Shown: positions 53,657-62,754, numbered from the stretch's first letter. The stretch: DNA of 64,000 bases from Pseudoduganella lutea (GCF_004209755.1 NZ_CP035913.1:2418001-2482000), one strand, 5' to 3'. The notes: generated by a model from the letters alone, not told the origin. Made by a program: numbers and translations.

Positions 53657-54910
53657 ATGGCGACTTACCAGTGGTTCGTGCTGATCGGCTGCCTGATGCT
53701 GGCCCGCGGCCTGTGGGGCACGCCGATTGCCCATCTCCCGTTCACGTCGGCGATGATCTACCTTGCCGTTGGCCTGGTGGTGGGCCCGTTCGGCCTCGGC
53801 ATCTTTTCGTTCGACCTGATCACGGAAGCACCGCTGCTCGAGGTGCTGACGGAAGTGGCCGTGCTGATTTCGCTGTTCTCGGCGGGCATCAAGATGCCTG
53901 TGCCCGTCACGATCCAGCGCTGGTTGCCGCCCATTCGCCTGGCGTGGCTGGCGATGGCGATATCCGTACTCCTGATGACGCTGTTCTGCTATTACGTGCT
54001 GGATTTGCCGCTGGGCGCCGGCGTGCTCCTTGGCGCGACCCTGGCGCCGACCGATCCCGTGCTGGCCAGCGATGTGCAGCTCCGCCATGCCGGCGACAAG
54101 GATCCGGTGCGCTTCGCGCTGAGTTCCGAGGCGGGCATGAACGATGGCAGCGCGTTCCCGTTCGTGATGCTGGGACTGGGCCTGCTTGGCCTGCACGACC
54201 TGGGGCCGCATGGCCTGCACTGGCTCGGTCTCGAACTCCTGTGGGGCACCATCGGCGGCCTGGCGATCGGCAGCGCATGCGGTGCCGGACTGGCCCGGAT
54301 GAGCCATGCGCTGCGCCAGTACCGGCCGCAGCACGAAGTGCTCGACGACCTGATGGGCCTGGGCCTGATTGCCGTCTCCTACGGCTTGACGGTGTCCGTC
54401 AATGCGTGGGGCTTCCTCGCCGTGTTCGCGGCGGGGGTCGCCCTGCGCCAGACCGAGCTGACGCTGGCGGCACGCAGCGGCAAGGCCGTCGTCACCGACA
54501 AGGGCGTGGAACCGGTGCAGGACACCATTTCCGCCAATTCGCTGCTGTTCAAGGAACACCTGGAACGCCTGTCGGAACTGACGCTGGTATTGCTGCTGGG
54601 CGGCGCCTCGGTGGTATGGATCGACGACTGGCGCGGCTGGGCCACCGCGCTGTTCCTGTTCTTCGTTGCCAGGCCTGTCAGCGTGCTGCTCGCGCTGGGC
54701 CGCGGCAGCACACAGGCACGCGTGATCATCGCCTGGTTCGGCGTGCGCGGCATCGGGTCGCTGTATTACCTGATGTATGCGATCAACCATGGACTGCCGG
54801 AGCCGTTGGCCCGCGACCTGACCGGCATCACCGTCGCCGTCATCATGCTGTCCATCGTCATGCACGGCACCAGCGTGACACCGCTGCTCGACCGTTTCTG
54901 GCGGCGCTGA
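53657..54910 (+). CDS. Na+(K+)/H+ antiporter, CPA1-like
   Basis: The 417-aa protein has about 12 membrane spans. [17 protein letters not shown] and the later [14 protein letters not shown] carry the TDP and ND motifs of NhaP-type electroneutral antiporters. It exchanges cations for protons across the inner membrane. It is inserted between hprK and rapZ, which are neighbours in most relatives. EIIA-Ntr controls potassium homeostasis in other bacteria, so a functional link with ptsN is possible but not shown. Confidence 0.85.
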   Translation: MATYQWFVLIGCLMLARGLWGTPIAHLPFTSAMIYLAVGLVVGPFGLGIFSFDLITEAPLLEVLTEVAVLISLFSAGIKMPVPVTIQRWLPPIRLAWLAMAISVLLMTLFCYYVLDLPLGAGVLLGATLAPTDPVLASDVQLRHAGDKDPVRFALSSEAGMNDGSAFPFVMLGLGLLGLHDLGPHGLHWLGLELLWGTIGGLAIGSACGAGLARMSHALRQYRPQHEVLDDLMGLGLIAVSYGLTVSVNAWGFLAVFAAGVALRQTELTLAARSGKAVVTDKGVEPVQDTISANSLLFKEHLERLSELTLVLLLGGASVVWIDDWRGWATALFLFFVARPVSVLLALGRGSTQARVIIAWFGVRGIGSLYYLMYAINHGLPEPLARDLTGITVAVIMLSIVMHGTSVTPLLDRFWRR

Positions 54911-54962
54911 GCGCCCGATCGTGCTTCGGTCGCCGCGGGCGCCTTTGATGTATCATGCGCGC

Positions 54963-55826
54963 ATGCGCATCGTCCTTATTACCGGCATTTCCGGCTCGGG
55001 CAAATCGGTGGCCCTGAACGTTCTCGAAGACACCGGCTATTATTGTGTAGATAACCTGCCGCCAGCCTTGCTGGCCAACCTCGTTGCCACACTGGCCGAG
55101 GAGGGCACCGCTGCGCTGGCCGTGGCGGTCGACGCCCGCAGCGCCGCCTCGCTGGCCAGCCTGCCGAGCGACGTGCGCAAGCTGCGCGAGCTGGGGCATG
55201 ACGTGAAAATCATGTTCCTCACGGCGAACACGCATTCGCTGGTGGCGCGTTTTTCGGAAACGCGTCGCAGCCATCCGCTGTCGCATGAATTGCACCCGGG
55301 CCAGAACCCCGCGGCGCGCCGCACCCTCATCGAATGCATCAGCGAAGAACGCGAACGCCTGTCCGCGATCGAGCAGCTGGGCCATGTGATCGACACGTCG
55401 GAAATCTCCGCCAACAAGCTGCGTGCCTGGATCAAGGAACTGGTCGAGAGCGAGAACGCACCGCTGACGCTGTTCTTCGAATCGTTCGCGTTCAAGGTCG
55501 GCGTGCCGCAGGATGCGGACTTCGTGTTCGACGTGCGCGCCATTCCGAACCCTTACTATGACCTGGTGCTGCGCCCGCTGAACGGCCGCGACGCACCCGT
55601 GATCGCCTTCCTCGACGCGCAGCCGAGCGCCGAAGAAATGTTTGGCGACATCCGCGCATTCATCGAAAAATGGCTGCCGGCCTTCAAGACGGACAACCGC
55701 AGCTACCTGACGGTCGCCATCGGCTGCACCGGCGGGCAGCACCGCTCGGTGTACATGGCCGAGCGGCTGGCACGCTACTTCGATGCGGCGGAGCGGGTGG
55801 TGCTCCGGCATCGCGAACAACACTAA
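54963..55826 (+). CDS. rapZ: RNase adapter protein RapZ
   Basis: The 287-aa protein has the P-loop GISGSGKS (residues 8-15) at the start, [15 protein letters not shown], and the C-terminal RNA-binding region with [17 protein letters not shown]. In E. coli it delivers the sRNA GlmZ to RNase E to control glucosamine-6-phosphate synthesis. I chose the ATG at 54963 because it begins the family consensus; a longer in-frame reading to 54921 is not conserved. The last codons (His-Arg-Glu-Gln-His-stop) start a tandem repeat array. Confidence 0.95.
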   Translation: MRIVLITGISGSGKSVALNVLEDTGYYCVDNLPPALLANLVATLAEEGTAALAVAVDARSAASLASLPSDVRKLRELGHDVKIMFLTANTHSLVARFSETRRSHPLSHELHPGQNPAARRTLIECISEERERLSAIEQLGHVIDTSEISANKLRAWIKELVESENAPLTLFFESFAFKVGVPQDADFVFDVRAIPNPYYDLVLRPLNGRDAPVIAFLDAQPSAEEMFGDIRAFIEKWLPAFKTDNRSYLTVAIGCTGGQHRSVYMAERLARYFDAAERVVLRHREQH

Positions 55827-56133
55827 GTCAGGCGATGCAAGGAGTGCTCGCTTGCAAGCGAGCACCGCTGCGTAGGCGCGGGGCAGTGCCCCGCGAATGC
55901 CCTACTCCGCCATCGCGAACAACACTAAGTCAGGCGATGCAAAGGAGTGTGCGATTGCAAGTGCACACCGCTGCGTAGGCGCGGGGCAGTGCCCCACGAA
56001 TGCCCTACTCCGCCATCGCGAACAACACTAAGTCAGGCGATGCAACGGAGTGTGCGCTTACAAGCGCACACCGCTGCGTAGGCGCGGGGCAGTGCCCCAC
56101 GAATTCCCTACTCCGCCATCGGGAACAACACTA
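55809..56133. repeat. tandem 102-103-bp repeats, each starting with a copy of the rapZ tail
   Basis: Units: 55809-55910 (contains the true rapZ end), 55911-56013, 56014-56116 and a broken fourth from 56117 that stops at the IS element. Each begins CATCGCGAACAACACTAA (rapZ His-Arg-Glu-Gln-His-stop), then GTCAGGCGATGCAA, a palindrome of the GTGTGCGCTTG/CAAGCGCACAC type, then GCGGGGC/GCCCCGC. CATCGC and GCGATG also pair, so the tail lies in a stem. No gene is supported here after the rapZ stop. Confidence 0.88.
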
Positions 56134-57365
56134 GGGCACCTCGAAAAACCTCCCGGTCCGTAGCATGATGTCAGCGCACCAATTTTGATGACTCTGCCAT
56201 GATGAAGCCCAATCTGTTCGCAGCCCAGGAGCGCGAAGCCAAGCTGACAAAGCCAGGCGACGCGCTGCAAGTGCTGGAACGACACGTCGACTTCGCGGCG
56301 CTGGCCAGCGCCGTTGACGAAGCCGCACCGCGACCAGGTCGCGAACGCGGTGGCCGGCCACCGTTTCCTACCGAAGTGATGGTGCGGATTCTGCTGATCC
56401 AGCAAGTGTTTAACCTGTCGGACGAACAGATGGAGTTCCAGTTGCTCGACCGGCTGAGCTTCCAGCTTCGCCAGGCTGCATGATTCGAGCCAGATCCCGG
56501 ACCACACCACGATCTGGGCTTTCAAGGAGCGCCTGATCAAGGCTGGCGCCAGCGAGAGCGTGTTCGAAGCGGTCAATCGGCAACTGGCCCGGCATGGCTA
56601 TATTGCCCGGGGCGGGCAAATGGTCGATGCGAGCATTGTTCAGGCACCGAAGCAGTCGCTCAATAAAGAAGAAAAGGCCATCGTTGCCGAGAATGCCATG
56701 CCAGCAGACTGGTCGCCGGCCAAGCGCCGTCAGAAGGATACCGATGCACGGTGGACGAAGAAACATGGCAAGTCCTACTTCGGCTACAAGCTTTCGGCCA
56801 ACGCCGATAAGCGCTAAAAGCTGATTCGCAAAATCAAGGTGAGCACGAGCAGCGAACATGACACCCTCCACTTTGAAGATGTGCTCGATCCGAGCAATAC
56901 CAGTCGCGACTTGTATGCCGACAAGGACTATGTCGATGGCGAGCGCGAAGCGCGCCTGACAGGACAAGGCTGGCGCATGCACATCCAGCGCAAAGGCACC
57001 AAGGACAAGGCGATCTCGACGACGCAAGAGCAGCGCAACAAGCGTATCGCCAAAACCCGTGCACGGGTGGAGCATATCTTTGCCAGTCTGGCGCAGATGG
57101 GCGACAAGGTGGTGCGTTCGATCGGCTTGGCACGCGCCACCTTGCATTTGAACTGGAAAGCCGCCGCATACAATTTGCGTCGCCTTTGCTACCTGACGGA
57201 GGCGGCGGTCATGGCGTTTTAACGCCCGAAGTCCGTCTGGATCACCTAAAAAGGTCGATTCGGGCGGCGAAAAGGCCATGAATGGCCAGATTGGCGGCGA
57301 GGCTCTTCCTCTACGCCACCATTTTTTTGGGTCCAGGCTGAAATCGTCGGTTATTCGAGGTGCCC
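56134..57365 (+). mobile_element. IS5-family-like insertion sequence, copy 1
   Basis: It is 1232 bp long. Inverted ends are GGGCACCTCGAAaAACC and, on the other strand, GGGCACCTCGAAtAACC (one mismatch). If the ends are read one base shorter, CTAG flanks this copy on both sides, an IS5-type YTAR duplication, so a simple insertion cannot be excluded for it alone. It differs from copy 2 at roughly eight positions. Confidence 0.85.
56199..57222 (+). pseudogene. IS5-type transposase, frameshifted and interrupted, copy 1
   Basis: The coding sequence is broken twice. Frame 1 runs 56199-56483 (94 aa: N-terminal domain, GRPPFPTEVMVRILLIQQVF). A two-base loss after LDRLSFQ (near 56465) shifts the frame. 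The rest reads 56467-57222 with a TAA at about 56815-56817 in NADKR-stop-KLIRK, where a Tyr codon is expected. DDE residues are visible: VDASIVQAP (first Asp), ADKDYVDG (second) and TRARVEHIFASL (Glu). The stop and shift are the same in copy 2. Confidence 0.85.
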
Positions 57366-57370
57366 TAGAA

Positions 57371-57799
57371 TCAGAGCAAACAGAGCCTCACATCCTCACC
57401 TATTTTGATACTTCGCGCATCCGCAATAAATGAGTCTAGTAAACCAATTTCGGTAACAAGATTTAGTGAGCAAGCATCGATAACAGCTTCGCCATAAAGA
57501 TCGTTAAGCGATCGCAACCCTAAAAACACCCTTATTCGTCCTGTTTCGGAACACTCGAATTTGGCCGCAAGTCCTGGTGACTCCACCCCTTTGGCACCAA
57601 GATGAACTTCACAAATTCTTCGTTGGTTACCAAACATTTTTTCCTTTACCAACTCCTCCAAAGCATCGATCTGTTTACTAAACTGCGCCAGATCAGTGTA
57701 CACAGTTGTGGCAAAAATAATCTGATCGCGCAAGACTATAATATTGCAAGTTAATCCATCGCTATCGTCTATTAAGTTAAATGTCAATGAGTTCTTCAT
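57371..57799 (-). CDS. uncharacterised 142-aa protein in the transposon cargo
   Basis: I do not recognise the family with confidence. The protein is soluble, with no signal peptide or Cys cluster. By layout it suggests alternating beta strands and helices: FNLIDDSDGLTCNIIVL, a helix near TDLAQFSKQIDALEELV, a beta pair around FECSETGRIRVFLGL and a closing helix LLDSFIADA. This pattern recalls small WapI/immunity-like uncharacterised proteins (low certainty). Codon use is AT-richer than the chromosome. It ends five bases from IS copy 1, so its original 3' context may be lost. It is divergent from the next cargo gene. Confidence 0.65.
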   Translation of the reverse strand: MKNSLTFNLIDDSDGLTCNIIVLRDQIIFATTVYTDLAQFSKQIDALEELVKEKMFGNQRRICEVHLGAKGVESPGLAAKFECSETGRIRVFLGLRSLNDLYGEAVIDACSLNLVTEIGLLDSFIADARSIKIGEDVRLCLL

Positions 57800-57912
57800 G
57801 GTAGCAAATTAATAGTTGTAGGGTTAAAGCAACAACAAAGAAAGTACTTTCGGTTCTCAACCAGATCAATGTAGTGTTGCATATATGAACATAAAATGTC
57901 TCTCCTAGCACC

Positions 57913-58773
57913 ATGAAAAGAATTTCACTTTATCTGATTTCCGTGATCCTAACCGGATCATTTGTATACCTCTACCTGGACTCAGAGAATCAAAGTAATT
58001 CACCAGGGCTCTTGGCGAAAGAGACGGCACAACCCAATTATAAGTTGGGCCCAACAGTAGCCGAGGGCAAACCTCCTACTGACGGCTGCGCAAGCACGCC
58101 TCCATTGTACGATCCAGTGGCCTTTAAGGGTAGCGAAGACCGTGAAAGCCTAGAGGAAAAGGTAGAGGAGGCTTATCTTAACCCCCAAATGCTATTCGCA
58201 AAAACGGAAACAGACCCTCAAGCAAACATCGCACTTTATCGGATGTTTTCTTCATGTGGCAAGCCGCCTACTAATGTGGGTGGGCACTGGCAGTCGGGTG
58301 GCGGGGGTTGCCCAACCATAGAATCAGCAAACATTTTCCGACTCCATCCGATTGAGCTCTTAAGTAAGGCAGCGGCTCAAGGTTCGACAGAGGCTAAGAC
58401 GATGTTTGCATTGAACGCCCCCGTTGTAGCGTTTCAGCTTTCGAAAGACGATTCACCAGACAAACAAGAGTTCGCAAAAAGACTGTTGTCTGAAGCGAGA
58501 AAATTGGGTGCCGAAGCCGCTTACGAAGGAGATGCTGATGCGTATCGAGTGATGAGCGAATCCTTCACAAAAGGATGGTTTGGAACTAAAAATATTGAGT
58601 TGGCATATTCATATTCTCTGCCTCTGGAGGTACTAGGCAATGCCAACGACAAAGAGCAGATAGCTCGATTGGGGGGCTTATTAACCACAACACAACAAGA
58701 TATCGCCAGTAAGGCAACTTACGGCTGCAGCAACTCAGTTCCGCCTGGAATTTTGAGTAATCCCTTTGGATAA
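57913..58773 (+). CDS. signal-anchored protein with Sel1-like repeats, transposon cargo
   Basis: This 286-aa protein has an N-terminal hydrophobic segment (LYLISVILTGSFVYLYL) that acts as signal anchor, then a Pro/Cys-containing linker. Its C-terminal half has two stretches that fit degenerate Sel1/TPR-like helices (ELLSKAAAQGSTEAKTMFAL and LGAEAAYEGDADAYRVMSES). Cysteines (about residues 59, 111, 124 and 276) are consistent with an extracytoplasmic place. There is no catalytic motif. Base composition is clearly lower in GC than the flanks. It precedes a secreted protein gene by 19 bases, probably one operon. Confidence 0.7.
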   Translation: MKRISLYLISVILTGSFVYLYLDSENQSNSPGLLAKETAQPNYKLGPTVAEGKPPTDGCASTPPLYDPVAFKGSEDRESLEEKVEEAYLNPQMLFAKTETDPQANIALYRMFSSCGKPPTNVGGHWQSGGGGCPTIESANIFRLHPIELLSKAAAQGSTEAKTMFALNAPVVAFQLSKDDSPDKQEFAKRLLSEARKLGAEAAYEGDADAYRVMSESFTKGWFGTKNIELAYSYSLPLEVLGNANDKEQIARLGGLLTTTQQDIASKATYGCSNSVPPGILSNPFG

Positions 58774-58792
58774 TTTTGACTAGGAGACATCA

Positions 58793-59341
58793 ATGCCTGA
58801 TTACCATTTCTTGCAGAAAAAGGTAGTGCTGATTGCGCTTGCCTTTGGACTCGGTTTGCCTGCATTCGCGGATGAAGTAGTTGTCATCCCTGGAAACCCG
58901 CCATGCTCTGGCGATTGTTCCGGCGGGCCAATTGTCGGAGGGGGGTTCGGAGGCGGCGGGGGGCCTCCAAATGGTAATGGGTCCGATCATGGCATTGACG
59001 GCTATAACGATGGAACAAAGGGGACTAGCGCTTCATTCAATCGACAACCCGGTTGTCAGCGAGAAGGATATTTTTGGGCGGAGGTAGCTGGCCAAGCAGC
59101 TGCTGGCCAGCCGCCGGGCAATGTTATAATGGATACATTTGGTGATCCGCTGTATCAGGCACCTGGATGGCGAAAATTTCAGGTTACCCGAATCACGCGA
59201 GAGTGGAAGGCTGCATGGAATACGACCATGCGTTATTCCCTCAACATTCATTATATGTATAACATTGAAACGGGGCAATTTGCTCAAGAGAAATTAAAAA
59301 CATCCTTTGAAAGCGGGTGCACCGGGATTAGATCGAACTAA
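58793..59341 (+). CDS. secreted Gly-rich protein, transposon cargo
   Basis: The 182-aa protein has a Sec signal peptide (KKVVLIALAFGLGLPAFA, cleaved before DEVVV) and a Gly/Pro-rich segment with Cys (PPCSGDCSGGPIVGGGF). Its C-terminal domain holds the pattern GWRKFQVTRITREWKAAWNT and YNIETGQFAQEKL. AGGAGA precedes the ATG. I see no known family. With the preceding Sel1-like gene and the divergent 142-aa gene it could be an exported effector set, but nothing proves this. IS copy 2 starts 57 bases after the stop. Confidence 0.65.
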   Translation: MPDYHFLQKKVVLIALAFGLGLPAFADEVVVIPGNPPCSGDCSGGPIVGGGFGGGGGPPNGNGSDHGIDGYNDGTKGTSASFNRQPGCQREGYFWAEVAGQAAAGQPPGNVIMDTFGDPLYQAPGWRKFQVTRITREWKAAWNTTMRYSLNIHYMYNIETGQFAQEKLKTSFESGCTGIRSN

Positions 59342-59397
59342 TTACCGATTTCGGGTGCGATTTCTCGATTTTTGACAGGTCTAGCGAAATCACATTT

Positions 59398-60629
59398 GGG
59401 CACCTCGAAAAACCTCCCGGCCCGTGGCATGATGTCAGCGCACCAATTTTGATGACTCTGCCATGATGAAGCCCAACCTGTTCGCAGCCCAGGAGCGCGA
59501 AGCCAAGCTGACAAAGCCAGGCGACGCGCTGCAAGTGCTGGAACGACACGTCGACTTCGCGGCGCTGGCCAGCGCCGTTGACGAAGCCGCACCGCGACCA
59601 GGTCGCGAACGCGGTGGCCGGCCACCGTTTCCTACCGAAGTGATGGTGCGGATTCTGCTGATCCAGCAAGTGTTTAACCTGTCGGACGAACAGATGGAGT
59701 TCCAGTTGCTCGACCGGCTGAGCTTCCAGCTTCGCCAGGCTGCATGATTCGAGCCAGATCCCGGACCACACCACGATCTGGGCTTTCAAGGAGCGCCTGA
59801 TCAAGGCTGGCGCCAGCGAGAGCGTGTTCGAAGCGGTCAATCGGCAACTGGCCCGGCATGGCTATATTGCCCGGGGCGGGCAAATGGTCGATGCGAGCAT
59901 TGTTCAGGCACCGAAGCAGTCGCTCAATAAAGAAGAAAAGGCCATCGTTGCCGAGAATGCCATGCCAGCAGACTGGTCGCCGGCCAAGCGCCGTAAGAAG
60001 GATACCGATGCACGGTGGACGAAGAAACATGGCAAGTCCTACTTCGGCTACAAGCTTTCGGCCAACGCCGATAAGCGCTAAAAGCTGATTCGCAAAATCA
60101 AGGTGAGCACGAGCAGCGAACATGACACCCTCCACTTTGAAGATGTGCTCGATCCGAGCAATACCAGTCGCGACTTGTATGCCGACAAGGACTATGTCGA
60201 TGGCGAGCGCGAAGCGCGCCTGACAGGACAAGGCTGGCGCATGCACATCCAGCGCAAAGGCACCAAGGACAAGGCGATCTCGACGACGCAAGAGCAGCGC
60301 AACAAGCGTATCGCCAAAACCCGTGCACGGGTGGAGCATATCTTTGCCAGTCTGGCGCAGATGGGCGACAAGGTGGTGCGTTCGATCGGCTTGGCACGCG
60401 CCACCTTGCATTTGAACTGGAAAGCCTCCGCATACAATTTGCGTCGCCTTTGCTACCTGACGGAGGCGGCGGTCGTGGCGTTTTAACGCCCGAAGTCCGT
60501 CTGGATCACCTAAAAAGGTCGATTCGGGCGGCGAAAAGGCCATGGATGGCCAGATTGGCGGCGAGGCTCTTCCCCTACGCCACCATTTTTTTGGGTCCAG
60601 GCTGAAATCGTCGGTTATTCGAGGTGCCC
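59398..60629 (+). mobile_element. IS5-family-like insertion sequence, copy 2
   Basis: It is the same length (1232 bp) and orientation as copy 1, with the same inverted ends. Left flank ATTT and right flank ACTA do not match, so this copy has no duplication of its own. The outer right flank instead matches ACTA outside copy 1. It differs from copy 1 at about eight bases, including an Arg-Gln-to-Arg-Lys change and GCC to TCC in ORF C. Confidence 0.85.
59463..60486 (+). pseudogene. IS5-type transposase, frameshifted and interrupted, copy 2
   Basis: It carries the same two lesions as copy 1: the two-base loss after LDRLSFQ and the TAA in NADKR-stop-KLIRK. The three remnants are 59463-59747, 59824-60081 and 60103-60486. 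The identical damage shows that both copies descend from one already broken element or that it was copied after breakage. Confidence 0.85.
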
Positions 60630-60674
60630 ACTAAGCCAGGCGATGCAACGGAGTGTGCGCTTGCAAGCGCACAC
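60630..60674. repeat. right remnant of the interrupted rapZ-tail repeat unit
   Basis: ACTAAGCCAGGCGATGCAAC continues the fourth repeat unit, then a perfect 22-bp palindrome (GTGTGCGCTTG/CAAGCGCACAC, 60653-60674) of the same kind as at 56050-56071. It ends six bases before the amidohydrolase stop. Confidence 0.8.
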
Positions 60675-60680
60675 CGCCCT

Positions 60681-61664
60681 TTATCGCATATACGGTGCCA
60701 CGTTCCCCGCGATCCGCTTGAACTCCGCCTCGGTCAGCGGCAGCTGCCGGAAAGCGGCCCAGCTTTCGCGGGGGCGCAGGTTCTTGCCGGCGGCGGCATC
60801 CGAGCCGAACAGGATGCGGTCGGCGCCGATCTGGCGGATGCGCTGTGCCAGCTTTTCCCGTTGTTGCGGCGTGATGTCCGGGTTGGCCATCGTGGCCGCG
60901 TCGAACCACAGGCGCTTCGTGCCGGGGGCGTTTGCCGCGGCAGCTTCGGCCAGCACGCCCAGCGCCTCGTCGGATGGCGCATCGCCGTAGCCCGGCCCGG
61001 TGCCGGCCAGATGCGCAACCTGCACCGTCACGTCCGGTGCGGCTGGCAGCAACTGCTCGAGGAAGACGCGGGCCTGGGCGGCGCCGTATGGCCGGCGCTT
61101 CGATACCGATGCGCGCATGTGCACCACGATCGCCATTTTCCTTGCGTTCGCGGCCGCGAACACTTGTCGCAGGCGCGCCACGTGCTCGGGCAACTCGAGC
61201 TGCACGTCCGAGTTCCCGAAGTGCAGCTTGAGCCCATGCTTGAGGTCGGGCAGCGCCGCGCAGCGTTCCAGTTCCTCCAGCGCGTAATCCTTCAGCGGAT
61301 TCACGCTGCACAGGGCCCGCAGCCGGTCCGGGTACAGCGCAGCCTGCGCGCCGTTGAAGTCGTTCTCGGCGCGCACCTTCGCATGCTCGTCGTCGATCTT
61401 GCGCGCCGGACTGCCCCACACATAGGCGACGGACAGCAGCACGGCGCGCCGGATGCCGGCCGCATCGAGCAGCGCGATCAGGTCCTTGGCCGTGATCACG
61501 GGCGGGCCGCCAGCCCCACTGTCGAGCAGCCGCGCCATTGCCGGGCTGAACAGGTGCTGGTGATGGTCCACCAGCGGCACGATGTCGGCAGCTGCCGCAT
61601 CGTCGGCCCGGGCCGGCAATGCCATGGCGGCAGCGGCGAATGTCAGGAAGTTACGGCGGTCCAT
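60681..61664 (-). CDS. exported amidohydrolase-family protein
   Basis: This 327-aa protein belongs to the metal-dependent TIM-barrel amidohydrolases (amidohydro_2 type): DHHQHLFSP near the start supplies the His-x-His metal pair, and FGSDAAAGK near the end gives the Asp. The N-terminus (MDRRNFLTFAAAAMALPARA) has a twin-arginine-like motif, so export by Tat is likely. The substrate is unknown. It ends within the rapZ-type repeat. The next gene upstream on the same strand ends seven bases before its start. Confidence 0.82.
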   Translation of the reverse strand: MDRRNFLTFAAAAMALPARADDAAAADIVPLVDHHQHLFSPAMARLLDSGAGGPPVITAKDLIALLDAAGIRRAVLLSVAYVWGSPARKIDDEHAKVRAENDFNGAQAALYPDRLRALCSVNPLKDYALEELERCAALPDLKHGLKLHFGNSDVQLELPEHVARLRQVFAAANARKMAIVVHMRASVSKRRPYGAAQARVFLEQLLPAAPDVTVQVAHLAGTGPGYGDAPSDEALGVLAEAAAANAPGTKRLWFDAATMANPDITPQQREKLAQRIRQIGADRILFGSDAAAGKNLRPRESWAAFRQLPLTEAEFKRIAGNVAPYMR

Positions 61665-61671
61665 GGTGGCC

Positions 61672-62754
61672 TCACAGGTGGCGCAGCGGATGGGCCCAGG
61701 CGGGCCAGGCGGGTTCGAAGAAGCGCGCCACCATGTCCTCCGTCACGCCATCGAGCGTCGGCGGGTTCCAGCGCGGCGCATGGTCCTTGTCGATCGCCAG
61801 CGCGCGCACGCCTTCGATGATCTCGCCATGCTCGAAGGTGCGGCGCACCAGGTTGCGTTCCATCCGCAGGCAATCGGCAACGCCCATCGTTGCGCCGCGC
61901 CGTATCATCTCGAACGTCACGCACATCATCAGCGGCGAGCGGCGCTCCATGGCGGCCAGCGTCTTCTGCGCGAACGGATGATCGTCGCGGCGCAGGGAGG
62001 CCACGATGTCGGGTACCGAGGGCTGGGTGAAATGGTCGTCGATCAGCGCGCGGTGCGCCTGCAGCTCGGAAGGACCGGCCTCGTCGCGCAGCGAGCGTCC
62101 GAACATGCCCACCGCCTCGCGCAGCCCCGCCCCGGCCGTGGAGCCGACCAGGTCGGCCAGTTGCGGCAGCTCGGCCGCCGGCACATAGTGATCGGCCAGC
62201 CGGCAATACATCGCGTCGGCCGCGCCGATCGTCAGCGCCGTCAGCGCCAGGTACACGCCCAGCTTGCCTGGCGCGTGGGACAGGAAATAGCTGCCGCCCA
62301 CGTCGGGGAACAGGCCGATGTTCACCTCGGGCATTGCCAGCCGCGTGCGGTCGGTCACCACGCGCACGCTGCTGTGCGGCCCGCCCTGGGCGATGCCCAT
62401 GCCGCCGCCCATCACCACGCCATCCATCAGGGCCACGTAGGGCTTGGGAAAGCAGTACACGAGGTAGTTCAGCGCATACTCCTCGGTAAAGAAATCCTCG
62501 ATCTGCGCACTGCCGCCTTGCGGCGTCGCTGTACCGGCCGCATGGAAGAAGCGGATGTCGCCACCGGCGCACAGCGCCTTTTCGGTGGTGCTGCGGACGA
62601 CGACGGCGGCAATGTCGCTGTCGTCGCGCCAGGCCAGCAACGTGCCGGTGATCGTGCGGATCATGTCGAGCGACAGCGAATTCAATGCCTTGGGTCGGTC
62701 GAGCGTGATGAAGCCGGTGCCATTGCGCACCTTGGTATGGACGTGGTCGGTCAT
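61672..62754 (-). CDS. 3-hydroxyisobutyryl-CoA hydrolase-like protein (crotonase family)
   Basis: The 360-aa protein has the longer crotonase form typical of HIBCH: FITLDRPKALNSLSLDMIRT, CAGGDIRFFH, VALMDGVVMGGGMGIAQGG, MPEVNIGLFPDVGGSYFLS and the C-terminal HIBCH region. It hydrolyses 3-hydroxyisobutyryl-CoA in valine degradation, or acts as a hydratase. I chose the ATG at 62754. An upstream reading to 62955 lies in a repeat and terminator region. The amidohydrolase gene starts seven bases after its stop. Confidence 0.87.
   Translation of the reverse strand: MTDHVHTKVRNGTGFITLDRPKALNSLSLDMIRTITGTLLAWRDDSDIAAVVVRSTTEKALCAGGDIRFFHAAGTATPQGGSAQIEDFFTEEYALNYLVYCFPKPYVALMDGVVMGGGMGIAQGGPHSSVRVVTDRTRLAMPEVNIGLFPDVGGSYFLSHAPGKLGVYLALTALTIGAADAMYCRLADHYVPAAELPQLADLVGSTAGAGLREAVGMFGRSLRDEAGPSELQAHRALIDDHFTQPSVPDIVASLRRDDHPFAQKTLAAMERRSPLMMCVTFEMIRRGATMGVADCLRMERNLVRRTFEHGEIIEGVRALAIDKDHAPRWNPPTLDGVTEDMVARFFEPAWPAWAHPLRHL

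Larger units (their letters stand above)
56134..60629. mobile_element. composite transposon-like element with two 1232-bp IS5-type ends
   Basis: Two directly oriented 1232-bp IS copies (56134-57365 and 59398-60629) enclose about 2.0 kb with three AT-richer genes. ACTA stands immediately outside both ends (56130-56133 and 60630-60633), and removing the element plus one ACTA restores the rapZ tandem repeat exactly. This is the structure of a composite insertion into one repeat unit. Neither IS copy can make a full transposase from its own sequence. Confidence 0.72.

Noticed and set aside
55809..56133. CRISPR array
   Set aside because: Units of 102-103 bp are nearly identical throughout, without unique spacers of constant length, and no cas genes are near.
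56199..57222. Programmed frameshift producing a functional transposase
   Set aside because: A frameshift alone cannot pass the in-frame TAA about 350 bases later, and no slippery A/T run is seen at the shift point.
56131..57368. Copy 1 as a simple insertion with CTAG duplication
   Set aside because: Possible by itself, but it does not explain why the right flank of copy 2 continues the repeat interrupted at the left flank of copy 1. Kept as an alternative only.
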